The notes below the pieces were generated by a model that searched no databases, was not told where the DNA came from, and saw nothing but the letters and a program-made list of their open reading frames with translations. From assembly GCF_040183065.1 (NCBI RefSeq), contig NC_091121.1:41518787-41582786 (forward strand): a DNA stretch of 64,000 nt. The letters are read 5' to 3'. Both the position numbers and the translations under genes were made by a program. Each line of letters opens with the position of its first letter. Within the stretch, counting starts at the first letter, position 1. Below are positions 46,790 to 60,200 of this stretch, piece by piece. This DNA is from Periplaneta americana (lineage: Eukaryota; Arthropoda; Insecta; Blattodea; Blattidae).

Positions 46790-49081
46790 CATAGTATATC
46801 ATTCTTTGGAAATTGTATACATTTCTAAAGAAATAATGATATTAAAAATATGAATATCCAGCTTAAACTGAAAATTTAGTGTCAGTGTTGCGAATCACAG
46901 CTGTAAAAAAATAATAAAAAAAAAGAGAAGAAATGATACAGAATATTATATTACTGTCAAATGTCACAGTGGGAACTGATAATGAGGTTCTGTAAGCGTA
47001 AACTACTGTAATCTCCCCCAACATTGTATGAATATAACTAACGAACTTTCATACTGCAAGAAAATGAAAGTATTTTAAGTATTATAATTAATTACTACAT
47101 TAACGATAACATGTAAAATGCAGCCAGATCAAAGTTAAACCCAGAGTCAACGAGGAAAGCTTCTTTTAATATTTTCTGAAACTTAAAGAAAAGTTAATAA
47201 TGTAAGTAAAGGAAGTTTAAGGCTTAGAATTCTAGAACTAGTTGATTAGTTTTGGGGAATATTGTTCTGTAATTTCGTATTGAACTTACGCTAGTGACAA
47301 CATAACTGGTGTATTAATACCTGAATATTATTTCATTGAATTTGTGCTTAATTTGCAGGTACTTCGGTAGATTATGAAGATTTCTGGAATATATGTGTAT
47401 ATAAAGAGATTCAAAGTCATGCGAGCAATTATTATAAATATTTATTGAATGGAAGCTATTTAACACAAAAAATGCAGTATACATTATTTGAAACCAATTA
47501 ACAACACACAATACATAAAAAAATAAATTTTTAAACAGACAACAAAAGAATTGCATAAAATATATAATAAAGTGCAAACTTAAAGATATTCTGTAGCTTC
47601 TGAAGATGTCAGCAATTTCAGAATTTTTTAAAAGAAAAACAATTGTAATCAGAAAAATATAAATTTCAATATTTCGAACAACTCATAGTGTAGAAGGCAA
47701 ATCCATTGCTATCTTTAAGCAAGATGGAGCACCTCTTTACATCTAACAGTCTTGCTTCCTAAACATACAATTTTCTGGAAGATGGATGTGCCAAATGAGT
47801 CTCAGCACTTGACCTACATTGCCACTGAATCTTATATCTTTAGATAGATTTCCTTTCTGTAGAAATATGTAAGAATAAAATATACAGAAGATACAGACAA
47901 GTTTACCATAAAACGTAAATGATTTGAATAGAATATTAAGGATAGTTCAAATTACTGATCCGCAGCTAGTTTCATTGTGGCAAAAAATTGCTATCACTTT
48001 GATTTTGATGTAAGCTACACACATTAAATGAGGATAAACAAGTTTTAAGAACTGTTTCAAATAATTATGCTGCATTTTGTTGTGCTCAGTATCCTTTGTT
48101 CAATAAATATCTATAATCGATAATGCTATTTTGACTCAGTCTGTGTGTAGAATTTAAACATATCCTCTGAAAAGTTGCTCACATTGTGACACTAACCTAA
48201 CATACTTCATTCATGTTGTTTAGGAAAGATTTATAACTACTAGTAATGGAGTGATGTTTTTTACACTGACTCTGCTATTATAATGGTGATTTCTTCACTG
48301 TCTCATATTGTCATTGTTAACTCGTGTTAGGAAAACTACAAAATAATAAAATAACTTCACAAACTTACCTTCAATTATTAATTTATACTTCAAAATTGTG
48401 ATCGCTTTTGTTAAGTCATAGTTACATTATCTTTGATTGGACATACATGTCCCATGTTATGAAAATATCGTATCAAATTATTTCTTATGAATCAATATCT
48501 TTGCATTCTATAAAACTAAATTTGTAAAATGTGTACTGCAGCACGAAACAGAAAGTGTGTTGAATATATGTTTTTCTCGAATTGAGAAGTTTTAAGATTT
48601 AATTCCAAACTTGAATATTTATTCCCTTTAGTCTTTATAGACCTGGAGAACTGCTTTAAATGATTAGAATTAAATTTAATGCATATTTCTTCTGAAAAGA
48701 GAGATGCACAAGTCGCAATGTGGAAATGCGATATGTATTTTAATTAAAGTCGAATGAAATTGTAAGGGTTTGGAAGTATCAGTCACATCTACGTTATATG
48801 CCTAGACAGTTATAAAAATCACTTTTTAAAACAGTGGTTGTATGGCATTGGGACTATTCTCAAGCTGCAGCTACATATACAATGAGTCATTGTGGCCAAA
48901 TTGATGTCAGCTATAGCAGACCACCTAATATGTGCACTCAGATGAAATGCAAACAAAACCCTAATTCCACCTCATCCTCTGTAATTATTTCCCACCCATC
49001 CTGCATTATTTTCTCCCACTGTTCACAATACTGAGACAATTGTGGGGCAGTTCATTGTGTTCAAATGTCTTTTTAAAGGTA
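46790..49081. other. AT-rich intergenic DNA
   Basis: Nothing recognised except a segment near 48955-49045 related to 11418-11535, an unclassified repeat. No coding exon of Hillarin lies here, since its stop is at 50926. Confidence 0.35.
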
Positions 49082-49275
49082 CCGTAAAGTGGGGTGACTT
49101 TGAACAGTAATTTAGCGCCCTTCTAAATTAAATGTTGGATCCTATTGCGAAAGAACTGAACTAATTTATTGACAACTTAAACAGTTTTATCGCAATTGGG
49201 CACAGCATTTAATTTGAAAGGCGCTAAATTACTGTTCAAAGTCACCTCGCCATTCAAAGTCACCCCTCTTTACGG
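49082..49275. mobile_element. Short TA-flanked palindromic MITE
   Basis: CCGTAAAG...CTTTACGG ends with TA on both sides (49080-49081, 49276-49277). The arms repeat GTGACTTTGAACAGTAATTT and TAGCGCC in inverted order, forming nearly the whole 194 bp. The right arm has an extra partial copy of the AAAGTCACC word. Confidence 0.8.
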
Positions 49276-49816
49276 TAGTGTCCCTTAAAACTGCGACTAT
49301 TAATAAAGTCCTTTATTTTTAGTCAGTCGAGAACATAAAATTTTTGACAAAAATGAATTTTAATTTAACTTATAACCTCATTAATTTTGTTTTAACATTT
49401 TTGTATGTAAGTACAATGACGAATTATAATTCTAAGGTAACCGAGTCTTTTATTTCTTTTGAATTTAGTTTATTTTGCAATTATTTAATGGTTTAGTGAT
49501 TAAATGAAGACTAATTCTTTTCTTTACGCCACAGATGTCTGGTTCAACATGTCTAAACGACAATGTTACTAGCAAAGTGTGATGTCCTCCTGTCAAAAAG
49601 ACAATGATGATGAAATTGGCAAATTGTGCAAACCAGGAAAGAGCATAACGAGGTAACTGAAAAATGGCTGGACAGACCTCGTAACCTAGATATATTTGAG
49701 TTTACTTTTTAAACCCTACAATTTGGTATAAGTGTCATTGCGTTTCATCATTGCGACATCCCCTTGTTCATACTACACTTACATTTAAATGGATGGAACA
49801 AAGTTTCACGTTTGTA

Positions 49817-50482
49817 CAGAGCGTTCGCCTACGGGTGGGGCCAGGAAAGCGGCCTGCCTGCGGTGTCGCTTGCGGAAATCGTCTATCCGTAAGCTTCCGC
49901 TTTCTATACTATACTCTGTAGAGTTTTCATTTTAAAAGTGTAGCAGCAGTAAAGACTGATGTTTTTGAAACACTAACTTCCTGTGAAACACGTCTTAGAG
50001 ATTTATTAGGAGAGCGTGTAAATAATGCACTGATTTCATCAATTTTTCTCCTGTCAATACTCCTCGTTTTTGCTTAGGAATTGTAGCATTTATCGACCCT
50101 GCTGTCCTTCATTTGTTAACAAGACGTCTAACAGCTTCTCTACCCTGAATTGGAGCACCTGAATATTTCACTTCAAATTGCCTACGCACCTCTCTACATG
50201 ACTCTGTTTTCACATATGCATCATACATAAAAACTCTCTGTTCAAGCGTGAATTTTGCGTTTTGCATTGTTAACAAATTTTACACACACGCTGAATATTT
50301 AAGCAACTGTGCCAAGGAACTGCACTGTAGGTACGTGTTAAATACTGCAACATCTGGCTCACAACTGATAACTTGTCGACCTTGATGTCCTTGATTGTCG
50401 AGCGTGTCTCAACAACTGTGCGCACAAAGCGGCGTATCAGTACATGCCGCTTTCCTGGCCTCACCCGTAGGCGAACGCTATG
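49817..50482 (-). mobile_element. Deleted Tc1/mariner-type element carrying a DUF4817 N-terminus
   Basis: Inverted ends share AGCGTTCGCCTACGGGTG and GGCCAGGAAAGCGGC and are flanked by TA (49815-49816, 50483-50484). On the minus strand from about 50268 the sequence reads FTLEQRVFMYDAYVKTESCR and QFEVKYSGAPIQGREAVRRL, the DUF4817 helix-turn-helix, and further IDEISALFTRSPNKSLRRVS after a stop. The catalytic domain is missing. It lies in the Hillarin 3' flank. Confidence 0.82.
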
Positions 50483-50925
50483 TATTTGTGTACAGTAAAT
50501 GCCTTCCTTTTTCGGATTTATAGATATAATTCTGACAGTGAAAGAAGAGAAATATGAAATATTGTGTAGGCAGGAAATGTAGTATGTAACATTTTATATA
50601 TATACTGGCAATCTGTCTCGGAGGCTGCTTTTCATTTGTTCATCTCATTCACCGCAATATTTTGGCTTTGTACATCCACTATTTTGCTTCCTACTCATCC
50701 TTGCATGAGCATAGTTCCATTTTTTTTCCTTCCACAAGTGCTCATATCATCTTTTTGCTCTGAAATCCATTTATTCATCGAATGTTTCTTTCTATTTCAG
50801 CCATAATCACACGGCTAGCTTATGCAATAAACGGAAATGTACAAAAGAGAATTGGTGTCGCTTTGGCAGGCATTCTTGCTGCTTGATAAAGGCTAATTTT
50901 ATTAATCAAACTCCATACTTGCACG

Positions 50926-51228
50926 TCAATTTCTCTTGGACGAGTTGATGAGGTACTTGCAGCAGTGTGTGAGCAGATGTTTTTCTCCACTGCCATCAGT
51001 CTGACTACCCCCTAGCTCTCGGGTGTAGATGTCCAATCCGTATTGTCCCTCCTCGGGAAAACTGATGACAAAAGTAACCACGTCGTCATCTGACACAGAA
51101 TGTGACACAAACTTAGAAAGTCGCTTCTCTTCTACACCATTCTTGTGCAATGTTGCCATGAAGTCTGTCAGAGGCCGTGACATACGGAACTGAAGCTCGA
51201 GTTCTCGGCCCGCAAACACTAGAGCATC
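50926..51228 (-). CDS. Hil: Hillarin terminal exon
   Basis: The acceptor is TTCATCAG. It encodes [20 protein letters not shown] through [17 protein letters not shown] and TGA at 50928-50926. An AATAAAA on the minus strand near 50904-50897 lies unusually close to the stop and may not be the used signal. Confidence 0.94.
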   Translation of the reverse strand, partial: DALVFAGRELELQFRMSRPLTDFMATLHKNGVEEKRLSKFVSHSVSDDDVVTFVISFPEEGQYGLDIYTRELGGSQTDGSGEKHLLTHCCKYLINSSKRN

Positions 51229-54200
51229 CTGATGAACAACAAAGAGAGCATTAGTATCGCTATTACCGATGTTTCATAACATAAAAGACACATTTTCCTC
51301 AAAAAACCTAATTAATGCAGGTGTTCCTCAAGGGGCTGTATTATCACCTACACCAGTGATGTCAAAGCAAGCGCATTTTTCTGACCTTGACGTGCACGGG
51401 CATCAAGCGCTAGATATGGAAGGAGCAAGAATTATGTATATGAATAAGGAGCCTATTGGATTAAGAAAACAATGGTGTACAAACTTCAAACAGAACGTGA
51501 AATATTATGTCGTTATTTTATATGGCTATTTGTTGTTTGGTATTATCTATATTGTCTGTAAAACAAAGTACTAACACCAGTTTCTTAATATTGCAGTCAA
51601 TAACATAATCAAGAGTTAAGAAGGAATATTCACATAAATTTCATAGTAGTAAAACTTTACTATAGTAAGTGAATGAAACATCATTCATAAAGAAAGTGGT
51701 ATCCCAAAGAAAGAGATTAAGTATGACATGGTAAGTTAGAATTGATATTGATCGTATCTTTAGCCTTATAAAAGTAATCAATAAACTAATCAAAACAATA
51801 TTACAGTACAAAGCAAAATTACGTAGGTATATGTAACTAATATTACATAACAAAACCCTTATCGCATTATGCTTTTAAGGTGACATTGGTGCGCAATTTC
51901 CAATCATCAGAATATTAAATTATTTTCTCGAAATCTGCTCAAGCTGACAGTTTTACAACACATGGGCACATATCTTTGTTTATGATGTAACAGTAGTTCC
52001 TTTGATCTAAATGAGGGGTTGGAAAGCAATGTGGATTGTTAATGTTTAGGTGAGGGGTTTGGGCTTTTTCCATTGCTGGTTGTCACAATAAAAAATTAAG
52101 ACAACGTTTCGAAGGGTGGTTCTCCCTTCGTCTTCAGGTGGAAGGAAGGAGAGAAGAGAAAAAAACCAAAATCAGTCATTCACAATAGCTGTACGTAATG
52201 ATCCCAACAGTAGGTTTTTTCTCTTCTCTCCTTCCTTCCACCTGAAGACGAAGGGAGAACCACCCTTCAAAACGTTGTGTCTTAATTTTTTATTGTGACA
52301 ACCAGCAATGGAAAAAGTCCAAACCCCTCACCTAAACAGTAGTTCCTTTATTAATTAATTTTCTTACAAATATTTTCCATGTCAATATTTTCAAAATTTT
52401 CAATACATATCTTCAGTAAAACATATTTACGATATCTTAGATTTACGAAAACATTGTTTCAGTACCTGTAAGGCTACTAAAAAAACATATCTGAAAATTT
52501 CACCTTTCTGTAAAAAGTTGAGAAAATACTGTTTTTGAATAAAAAAGAAACTCGTAAAAAATGAGCATTAAAATTGAAACTTAAATTCTTATAATGCACT
52601 TATACTTCTCAGACAAATCTAAAAATTTACGTGGATACAGTTTTAATAAGTTCTCTTCCCTTTATCCATTGAATCAGTGCTGCCCATCCCTGTGTATAGC
52701 TCGACCAAGGTGCATATACTACCTCTCTCGTCTGTCTCTTTCCTTTCCGCTATAAAGCGCTCAGGCTCTCCTGAGCTCTAAAGCACGCACTTACACCTAT
52801 GGGCATCAGTTGACATGACCGACCTACACTATTCAACGTTGAAACTTCAGATTTTCCCAGACATAAAAACGTTCACTGCACAATAAGCTGGTGATACAGT
52901 CATATATACATCAGACATGGACACCAGTGGCGTGGCATGAAATTTTGAGCAGGGGAAGCTAATTCAAGTTGTCTTTCATCCAATATGAGAAAACGTGTTA
53001 CAAAAATATAGTCTTAAAATAAATAGTAGTCAATGTCAAGTCAGCAGTCGAAGATTGGTTGGAACCTCGTAAGTAACACCAATAAGGCATGACCTCAAAT
53101 GGTACGTAGTAAAATATGATTTCACGGTTTACACATATCTCTAACAAATAGACACGTATACGTATAACATTTGCTCACTCCCTGTCATAGTTAGAGGAAT
53201 CACAATATTAACGGTCAATAGATACAGTATTAGTATCATTACTTATGTATGCATCTGTCTTTTGGTTGTATCTTTCATTGACAGCAAGGGAGTCGGTCAT
53301 TTGTTTTTTAGATCACACTTTTGTTCGTAAGTCAATCTTGATAATAGACTTGTCCTAAAAAAATTTAAGTAAATTGGTGTCAGGAACTGTTATTTCACTC
53401 ATTATTTATTATATCAGCCACTGTGCACACTAACACTTCAACTGAACATAACTGACGAAAAGGGATAACTCGGAAACTACTTATTTTCAATGTTAAAGCT
53501 AGCTTCTTGCTACCCTTGCGACCAGGATAGTTTAGTTAGAAAGGGATGGAAAATATGCGGGGTGGATTACACAGCAGAATGAGTGTGAGAAACCAGTCTG
53601 CTTGGAAGCTGGTGTGTGCAGGCTTCTAGTTTACTGCTGCATCACAAATCATCTTGAGCTGCCGCATCACAATATTTAACGCGTAATCATAAATTCTATT
53701 AAAATTAATAAATAATTTTGTCCATAGACTGCAGGTTTATTATGAAATTATTATTAACTGGGGAAGCTGAGCTTTTTAGCTTACATTGACGCTATGCCAC
53801 TGATGGACATAGACAATTCATATATCAAAATTCAAAATTATTTAAATAAATTAGACCTCGGTGGTCGTGATTATTATTTTCAGTTGTCAATAGTAACATC
53901 TTTTTCTCCTAATAATAAATTAGTTCATTTTTAGTCACAGCTTTTGCCAGTTGTTCAACATCGTAATAATGTCTGTTCTCACCTGATGTGTGATGGGTAC
54001 TAGTCCAAAGAGTCTTGTTGCTTTCGTGGGTCCCCACTCTCCACTTGCGCAATCTGGCAGGGGCACCATAACTGTCTGCAACTCCTCACATGCTATCTTG
54101 AATTTGCAAACACTCTTGAACTTCATTGGTTCTCCTGTCAAATATTCCTTGGGTGTTACTGCATTGGCGAAGATGTCTAGAAGGAAGGCTCCACTGCACG

Positions 54201-57200
54201 GGGCATGTACTCTGAAGGCGACAATATTTCCCACCACAGACTGGAAAACGAATATGCGTTAATTCATTTTCTATTACTTTCATTAGCTTGGAGGAATATT
54301 ATTTTTTGAATAGGAAGAGTCTCTAAAACAGATTCACTTAAGTCAAATTAATGTTATTTGAATGTGTTAAGAGTCCTCAATTTCTTAATAAATAGTTTAA
54401 ATCAACAAATAAATTAATATATCAGCTATGTACCATCTTGACTATGTACTTATAAAAATTCCCTTACCTTTTATCTCTCTCTTTCAAAAAAAAGTACACT
54501 GACTTGAATTTACAGTTCGAAATAGCCTATGATTAATTCAGTCACATGAATGCAGAACATGAATGAAATATAGTAGTTTGTAATTCTTACTTTCATCATT
54601 TTCAAAAGAGTATGTATATTAATTTCATACCAATATTAATTTCCGTTCACAATGCATATACTTCAGATTTGGTAATAGTTCGTTCTCCTCTCCATTTCTT
54701 CATGAGTCCGCCTGCAGTTGCCATGCACTGCAACCTTTAGACTCGTTATGCAAGCTCACTGTAATATCTCTGTTACCGATACTAATAATAAGACACTGAT
54801 ACTTCATTCTATCTCTGCTAAAATGCTCTGGTCTCTACCTACCATAGGCCTACCCAAAAATTGACTAACACCTGCGAGTCAATTAATTATTACAGAAGTA
54901 AATGACACTTGGAAGGAAATTAAACGCAGAATAAATATGGGAAATGCCTGTTATTATTCAGTTGAGAAGCTTTTGTCATCCATTCTGCTCTCAAAAAAAA
55001 AAAAAAAAATGAAAGTTAGAATTTATGAAATAGTTTTATTACTGGTTGTTGTGTATGGTTGTGAAATTTGGACTCTCACTTTGAGAGAGAAATGGAGGTT
55101 AAGGGTGTTTGAGAATAAGATGCTTAGGAAAATATTTGGGGCTAAGAGGGATGAAGTTACAGGAGAATGGAGAAAGTTACACAATGCAGAACTGCACGCA
55201 TTGTATTCTTCACCTGACATAATTAGGAACATTAAACCCAGACGTTTGAGATGGGCAAGGCATGTAGCACATATGGGCAAATCCAGAAATGCATATAGAG
55301 TGTTAGTTGGGAGGCTGGAGGGAAAAAGACCTTTGGGAAGCCTAGACGTAGATGGGAGAATAATATTAAAATGGATTTGAGGGAGGTGGGATATGATGGT
55401 GAGACTGGATTAATGTTGCTCAGGACAGGGACCGATGGCGGACTTATGTGAGGGCAGCAATGAAGCCATAGTAAGTAAGTAAGTAAGAAGATGATGCAAG
55501 CCACATCGAAACAGTGGAGATGGTTTTTAAACAACTAAATAATTCTTCAATGAATTATCACAGTATTGGTAGCATAATGATTAGAGTTATTTAAAGAGTT
55601 AAGACACTTTTGAAATCTATTAAACACGATTAAAAACAAGATTTACATGAGAATAAGAATACCAGTTTATTCACAAAAGAGTAAGTTTAACTCCATGGTG
55701 TTTTGTTTTGTTACTTAGAGAATACTTGAGTGCCTATCCCAAAAGCAAATTTTCGAAGAAAATTATCACAGCAATTTTCTTTTAAATAATTTATTAATGA
55801 GGACATTGATGATACACATTATTAGACATCTTGAAAGAGTTTAAAATGAAACCTGTACTAAAATACATATAACATTATAAAAGCAACTGAAAAGGTCATG
55901 GTGACAGAATGGATCAGAAAACACAAAGAAGACAATGAAGGTGAAGAAACTGCAGTAGCCTACGAAACTATCTTTTTTTTCTCTTTTTATAGATGGAGGC
56001 TGCTATGAACTAACCTGCATAACAAATCGCTTAAGACTGACTCCATCAAACCCATCGCCATCACTATCATAAAACTTGAGGTTATAATGGAAGATAAGGC
56101 TGGACTGCATATGGGCTGGCATGGCTATCCGTACGGTAGCTGCACCTGTAAGCATATGTAAAATTACACATGTGCACTTTGAATATTAATTGGTAGCAGT
56201 AATTTAAGTTCTTGATCTAGGAGGACATGTCCCATTTTATATTATATCTCTTTCTTGTATCACCTCTTTGAATGATGGTGAGACATAAAAGGTCAAATTT
56301 CGCTCTTTGACTAGTATTTATGACTAATCCTTAAGGAGTTAGCTCATTATAGTGTTATAAAGCTCTAATTACATAGATCAACAATGATTTCTCTCCGAAA
56401 AAGCTAATTGATCCACGTGATAGAAATTGATGTGCTGAGTTCACATCTGGTTGTAGTATTTTTTTATCACGTGTAGTTTTTTTTATACATCTTGATTACA
56501 CAACTTTTAACACTATATCACTTCGGAAAACGTATTATGTGTCCTTTCTCGTGTTAAATTTTACATTACCTCGTTAACATGTTTCAGCCTGTTATAGGCC
56601 ATACTACGGAAAGTGTATTATGTGTCCTTTCTCGTGTTAAATTTTACATTACCTCATTAACATGTTTCAACCTGTTATAGGCCATACTACGGAAAACGTA
56701 TTATGTGTCCTTTCTCGTGTTAAATTTTACATTACCTCGTTAAAATGTTTCAGCCTGTTATCGACCATCTTCAGAACTCTGAAGATGGCCAATAACAGGC
56801 TGAAAGATGTTAACGAGGTAATGTAAAATTTACACGAGAAAGGACATATAATACGTTTTCCGTAATCTTTTTTATTTATTCTTAATTTATTATACTCTAT
56901 GCTCTGCTTTCAATTTCTTACGCTGAGCTGCAGCCCCTTCCTTTGCGCAGCACACTATGTCGCTGTGTGCACTTATTTCCTGACACTGTTATTTTTGTTC
57001 TGTGAATGTAAAGGGGTTCAGCTTCCTGTGCCTATAGGAGAGTAGGAATGCAGAAGAATATTACATCAGACGTGCTTGGACACCAAGGAGAAGAGAATGC
57101 CCAACACATCCCATGGCTCAAAAAGGTAGATTAGAAGCCATGTTGAGTTCAGATAAGTTTGTGAAATAGTATCATATAAATTAGATTTTTATTTTTCAGT

Positions 57201-60200
57201 CAATCACTTATCATTTTAAGATGGCAGAAATAGATTCTGTTACATCAAGATGCAATGTTAATATACGTCACTATTTTCGACTTTCTTTCAAGTAGTTTTC
57301 TAACAGACAAACATTTGAACTAGGTGGAAATATTATTTAAACACATTTATAAAACACTAGTAAATAGTCTGACCATGCATACTTTACATAAAATGGTTGA
57401 ATGGCGTACAAAGTCTTAAAATTAAATTGACATACAGATAGAAAGCCTTCCAATGAACATAATTATAATACAATATATTGAGAGGTATGCAATGTGCCTG
57501 AATTATGAAATTAAAATCGTTTAAAATTATTATATATAACACTGAAGACTAGGCTTGTTCTTTATAACGTTCAATGTATTGGAAAACTGTATGAAGTGGA
57601 TGTAAAAGAAAATCTCGGTCTATTCACTGTGGTATATTAACATTGTATCCTGATGTAACAGAATCTATTTCTGCCATCTTAACATGATAAGTGATTGACT
57701 GAAAAATAAAAAAAACTAATTTATATGATATCAAAAAGGTAGGCCTACTGCTTTCACTCCTAAAATAATATAAAGCTTGGCTTGGCTAAAAACTTTGTTA
57801 AAACACTTGGAAAGAGAAATTCAAGAGGATTCTTGTATCTGAGTGAAAAATTTAATTATATCTCTGCTGCAAAGTTGAAAGAGGGCATATTAATAGGAGC
57901 ACAGATAAGGGAGATTAAACAGGGAGAAATGGTTGAAAATACTTTGAATGCTATCGAAGTAAGAGCTTGATAAAGCTTCAAGCGGCTTTACATGAACTTC
58001 CTAGGCAATACAAAGTCTTCTGACTATAGAAACAAGAAGTGCAAGAATTGTTGGATGTGTATAACGAGATGGGTTATTGCATGTCAGTAATTGATTAACT
58101 AGCGGACTTACTCGTGTTAATTATGTAAGTCTGTGCGGCTTACAGCTGTTTCGATGCTTCATCACACCATCCTCAGAGCCTACTAGATCTCGGCGTCATC
58201 TCGAACTTCTCTGCCAGTTTTGTGGGTGCGTTTGATTGTTGAAAGGTGTTGAAAAGTGGAGTCAAATAGCGTATGTGTACTGAAATTGATTTGTGTGTTA
58301 GTTCGAGATGACGCCGAGATCTAGTAGGCTCTGAGGATGATGTGATGACGCACCGAAACAGCTATAAGCCGCACAGATTTACATAATTAACACGAGTAAG
58401 TCCGCTAGTTGATCAATTACTTATATTTAAGTGTTAAAAGTAGTGTATGCAAGATTCAAAATGGATTATTGCATGTCATTGAAACTTCATTTTCTGCATT
58501 CGCATTTAGATTTTTCCCAACAAACCTTGGTGATGTTAATGACGAGGTGAGTGAAAGATTTCACCAAGACATTAAGTGGAAAAATGTTAGCAGGGCTTCT
58601 TCAATGAGTCCATGATGGAGGATTATTGCTGAATATTATGTCGTGATGACTCAAAAAATGTTCACAAAATACAATCACCTGCTGGGCATTTCTAGCTTGT
58701 TATTTATAAATATTAATATAAGTTCATAATATTTAGAATATGTGTGTCAAGTCCTTTTTCATCAGAAGTTACTATGCATTTATATTACTATACTTGTAGT
58801 TTCTCTGTGCAATAATGAATTCTGTGTGTTAGTTACTATTCAAAATCTGTATGTGATAGAACAAAACTGAAGACATTTACGTAATCACCAGTCTTCGAGA
58901 CTTCGGAGCAGTTCAGTGGGAAATCCGCATAACGGCGTACTGAGTATAGTGGTAAAGCGTACAGTGGGTTGGGGTACTGTAGAATGGTTGCCAACAAATA
59001 CGCAAAGGAAAACGCTCTGGATTTGAAGGTTCTTACAAATAATTTGGTTTTCATACAAACCTATTTTCAAATTGTGTCTGAAACTATTACACGGTTAGAA
59101 AAGTCTGAGCAAGAGATGCCGGAAGCCCTCAAATTAATTTAGAAAATGATGCAGAGAATTAATGAGACATCAAGTATATCAGTTACTGAACGTGTAAAAC
59201 AGAAGTGAAAATCAATTTTATGTAAAAATATCGGCTATGGAACATTGTGTAACATAAACAGCAAATTAGTGCATATAGAGACACTCGAGAATAAAGGACT
59301 GTCTCTTAGAGACTGCAATGATGTTAGGTTTTTTCGTTTTGCTCCTATCACATCATGCGACGTAGAGCGCAGCTTTCTACAGTACAAACTTTGGCAGATA
59401 ACCGAAAAAGATTTACGTTTGAGACACTGAGAATGTATCTTGTAGTACATTGCATTTCGGTACTGTAACTGCACTTCCTAAAGACGACCAATAGGATAAA
59501 TGAAAAAAATTAAAATTGCTACATGCTTATTTTCACCATTAACACTGTGTATATTTAAACACAAATGCTTATAAAAGACAGGAGAATAAATGCTTTTCAC
59601 ATTCTTTTGACATTATCATTGTATAATGTACCGGTATATTTACTTTCAGAATGTACATATGTATGTTTCCCCACACTACCGTACTCTACTCTAAATAGCA
59701 ACGTTGTTACCTCAACACATCTCTATCTACCTGCAGCGAGTCAACAACCTATAGTGCATGCACAGTAAACTTATTGTATTGGGTCCAAAGTCTCGAAGCC
59801 TGGTAATCAGTGGCGGCTCGTGAACTTGTGGATTGGGAGAGCTGCAGTAGATTTCGGTACATACAAATTTCACTTCTTGATACCATTACTAATAAGTATA
59901 GGACAAAAATAAATGCACTACATATCGAAAAACCAAAACTTCCTGATTTAGTTGGGAAATGTCTGTAGGACCATTTGCTAATCCCTAAGAAAAACTAATA
60001 CCATCGATTTCAGTCTCAATTTCAGATCAGCAGACACTCAACTTACAATCTACCAGTTCATTCTGAATTGTCTTAGAATAACCTTAAACAGTGGCATGTT
60101 CCAAATGATTTTTGAGAGGCTCATTTAGATTACTCACGAATTGTAGCAACCCACGAAACACATCAGGGTTCTTCGAATCGTTTTTTCATCATGTCCCCTA

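Larger units (their letters stand above)
57010..58690 (+). pseudogene. Transposon-derived gene remnant interrupted by two later insertions
   Basis: Pieces at about 57060-57129, 57743-58086 and 58461-58690 read in order [68 protein letters not shown], then SLKLHF- and [18 protein letters not shown]-type sequence. I recognise these as a protein found in many copies in arthropod genomes (KNFVKALDK..., NFLGNYKAENY..., GERFHQDI...), presumably transposon-derived. Frameshifts and stops disable it. Removing the insertions 57130-57730 and 58087-58460 restores collinearity. Confidence 0.65.

Noticed and set aside
58137-58180. Calling the hammerhead-like motif as a definite ribozyme (ncRNA feature)
   Set aside because: One extra base separates CUGANGA from stem II and no fold or covariance test could be run, so it is kept as a hypothesis.
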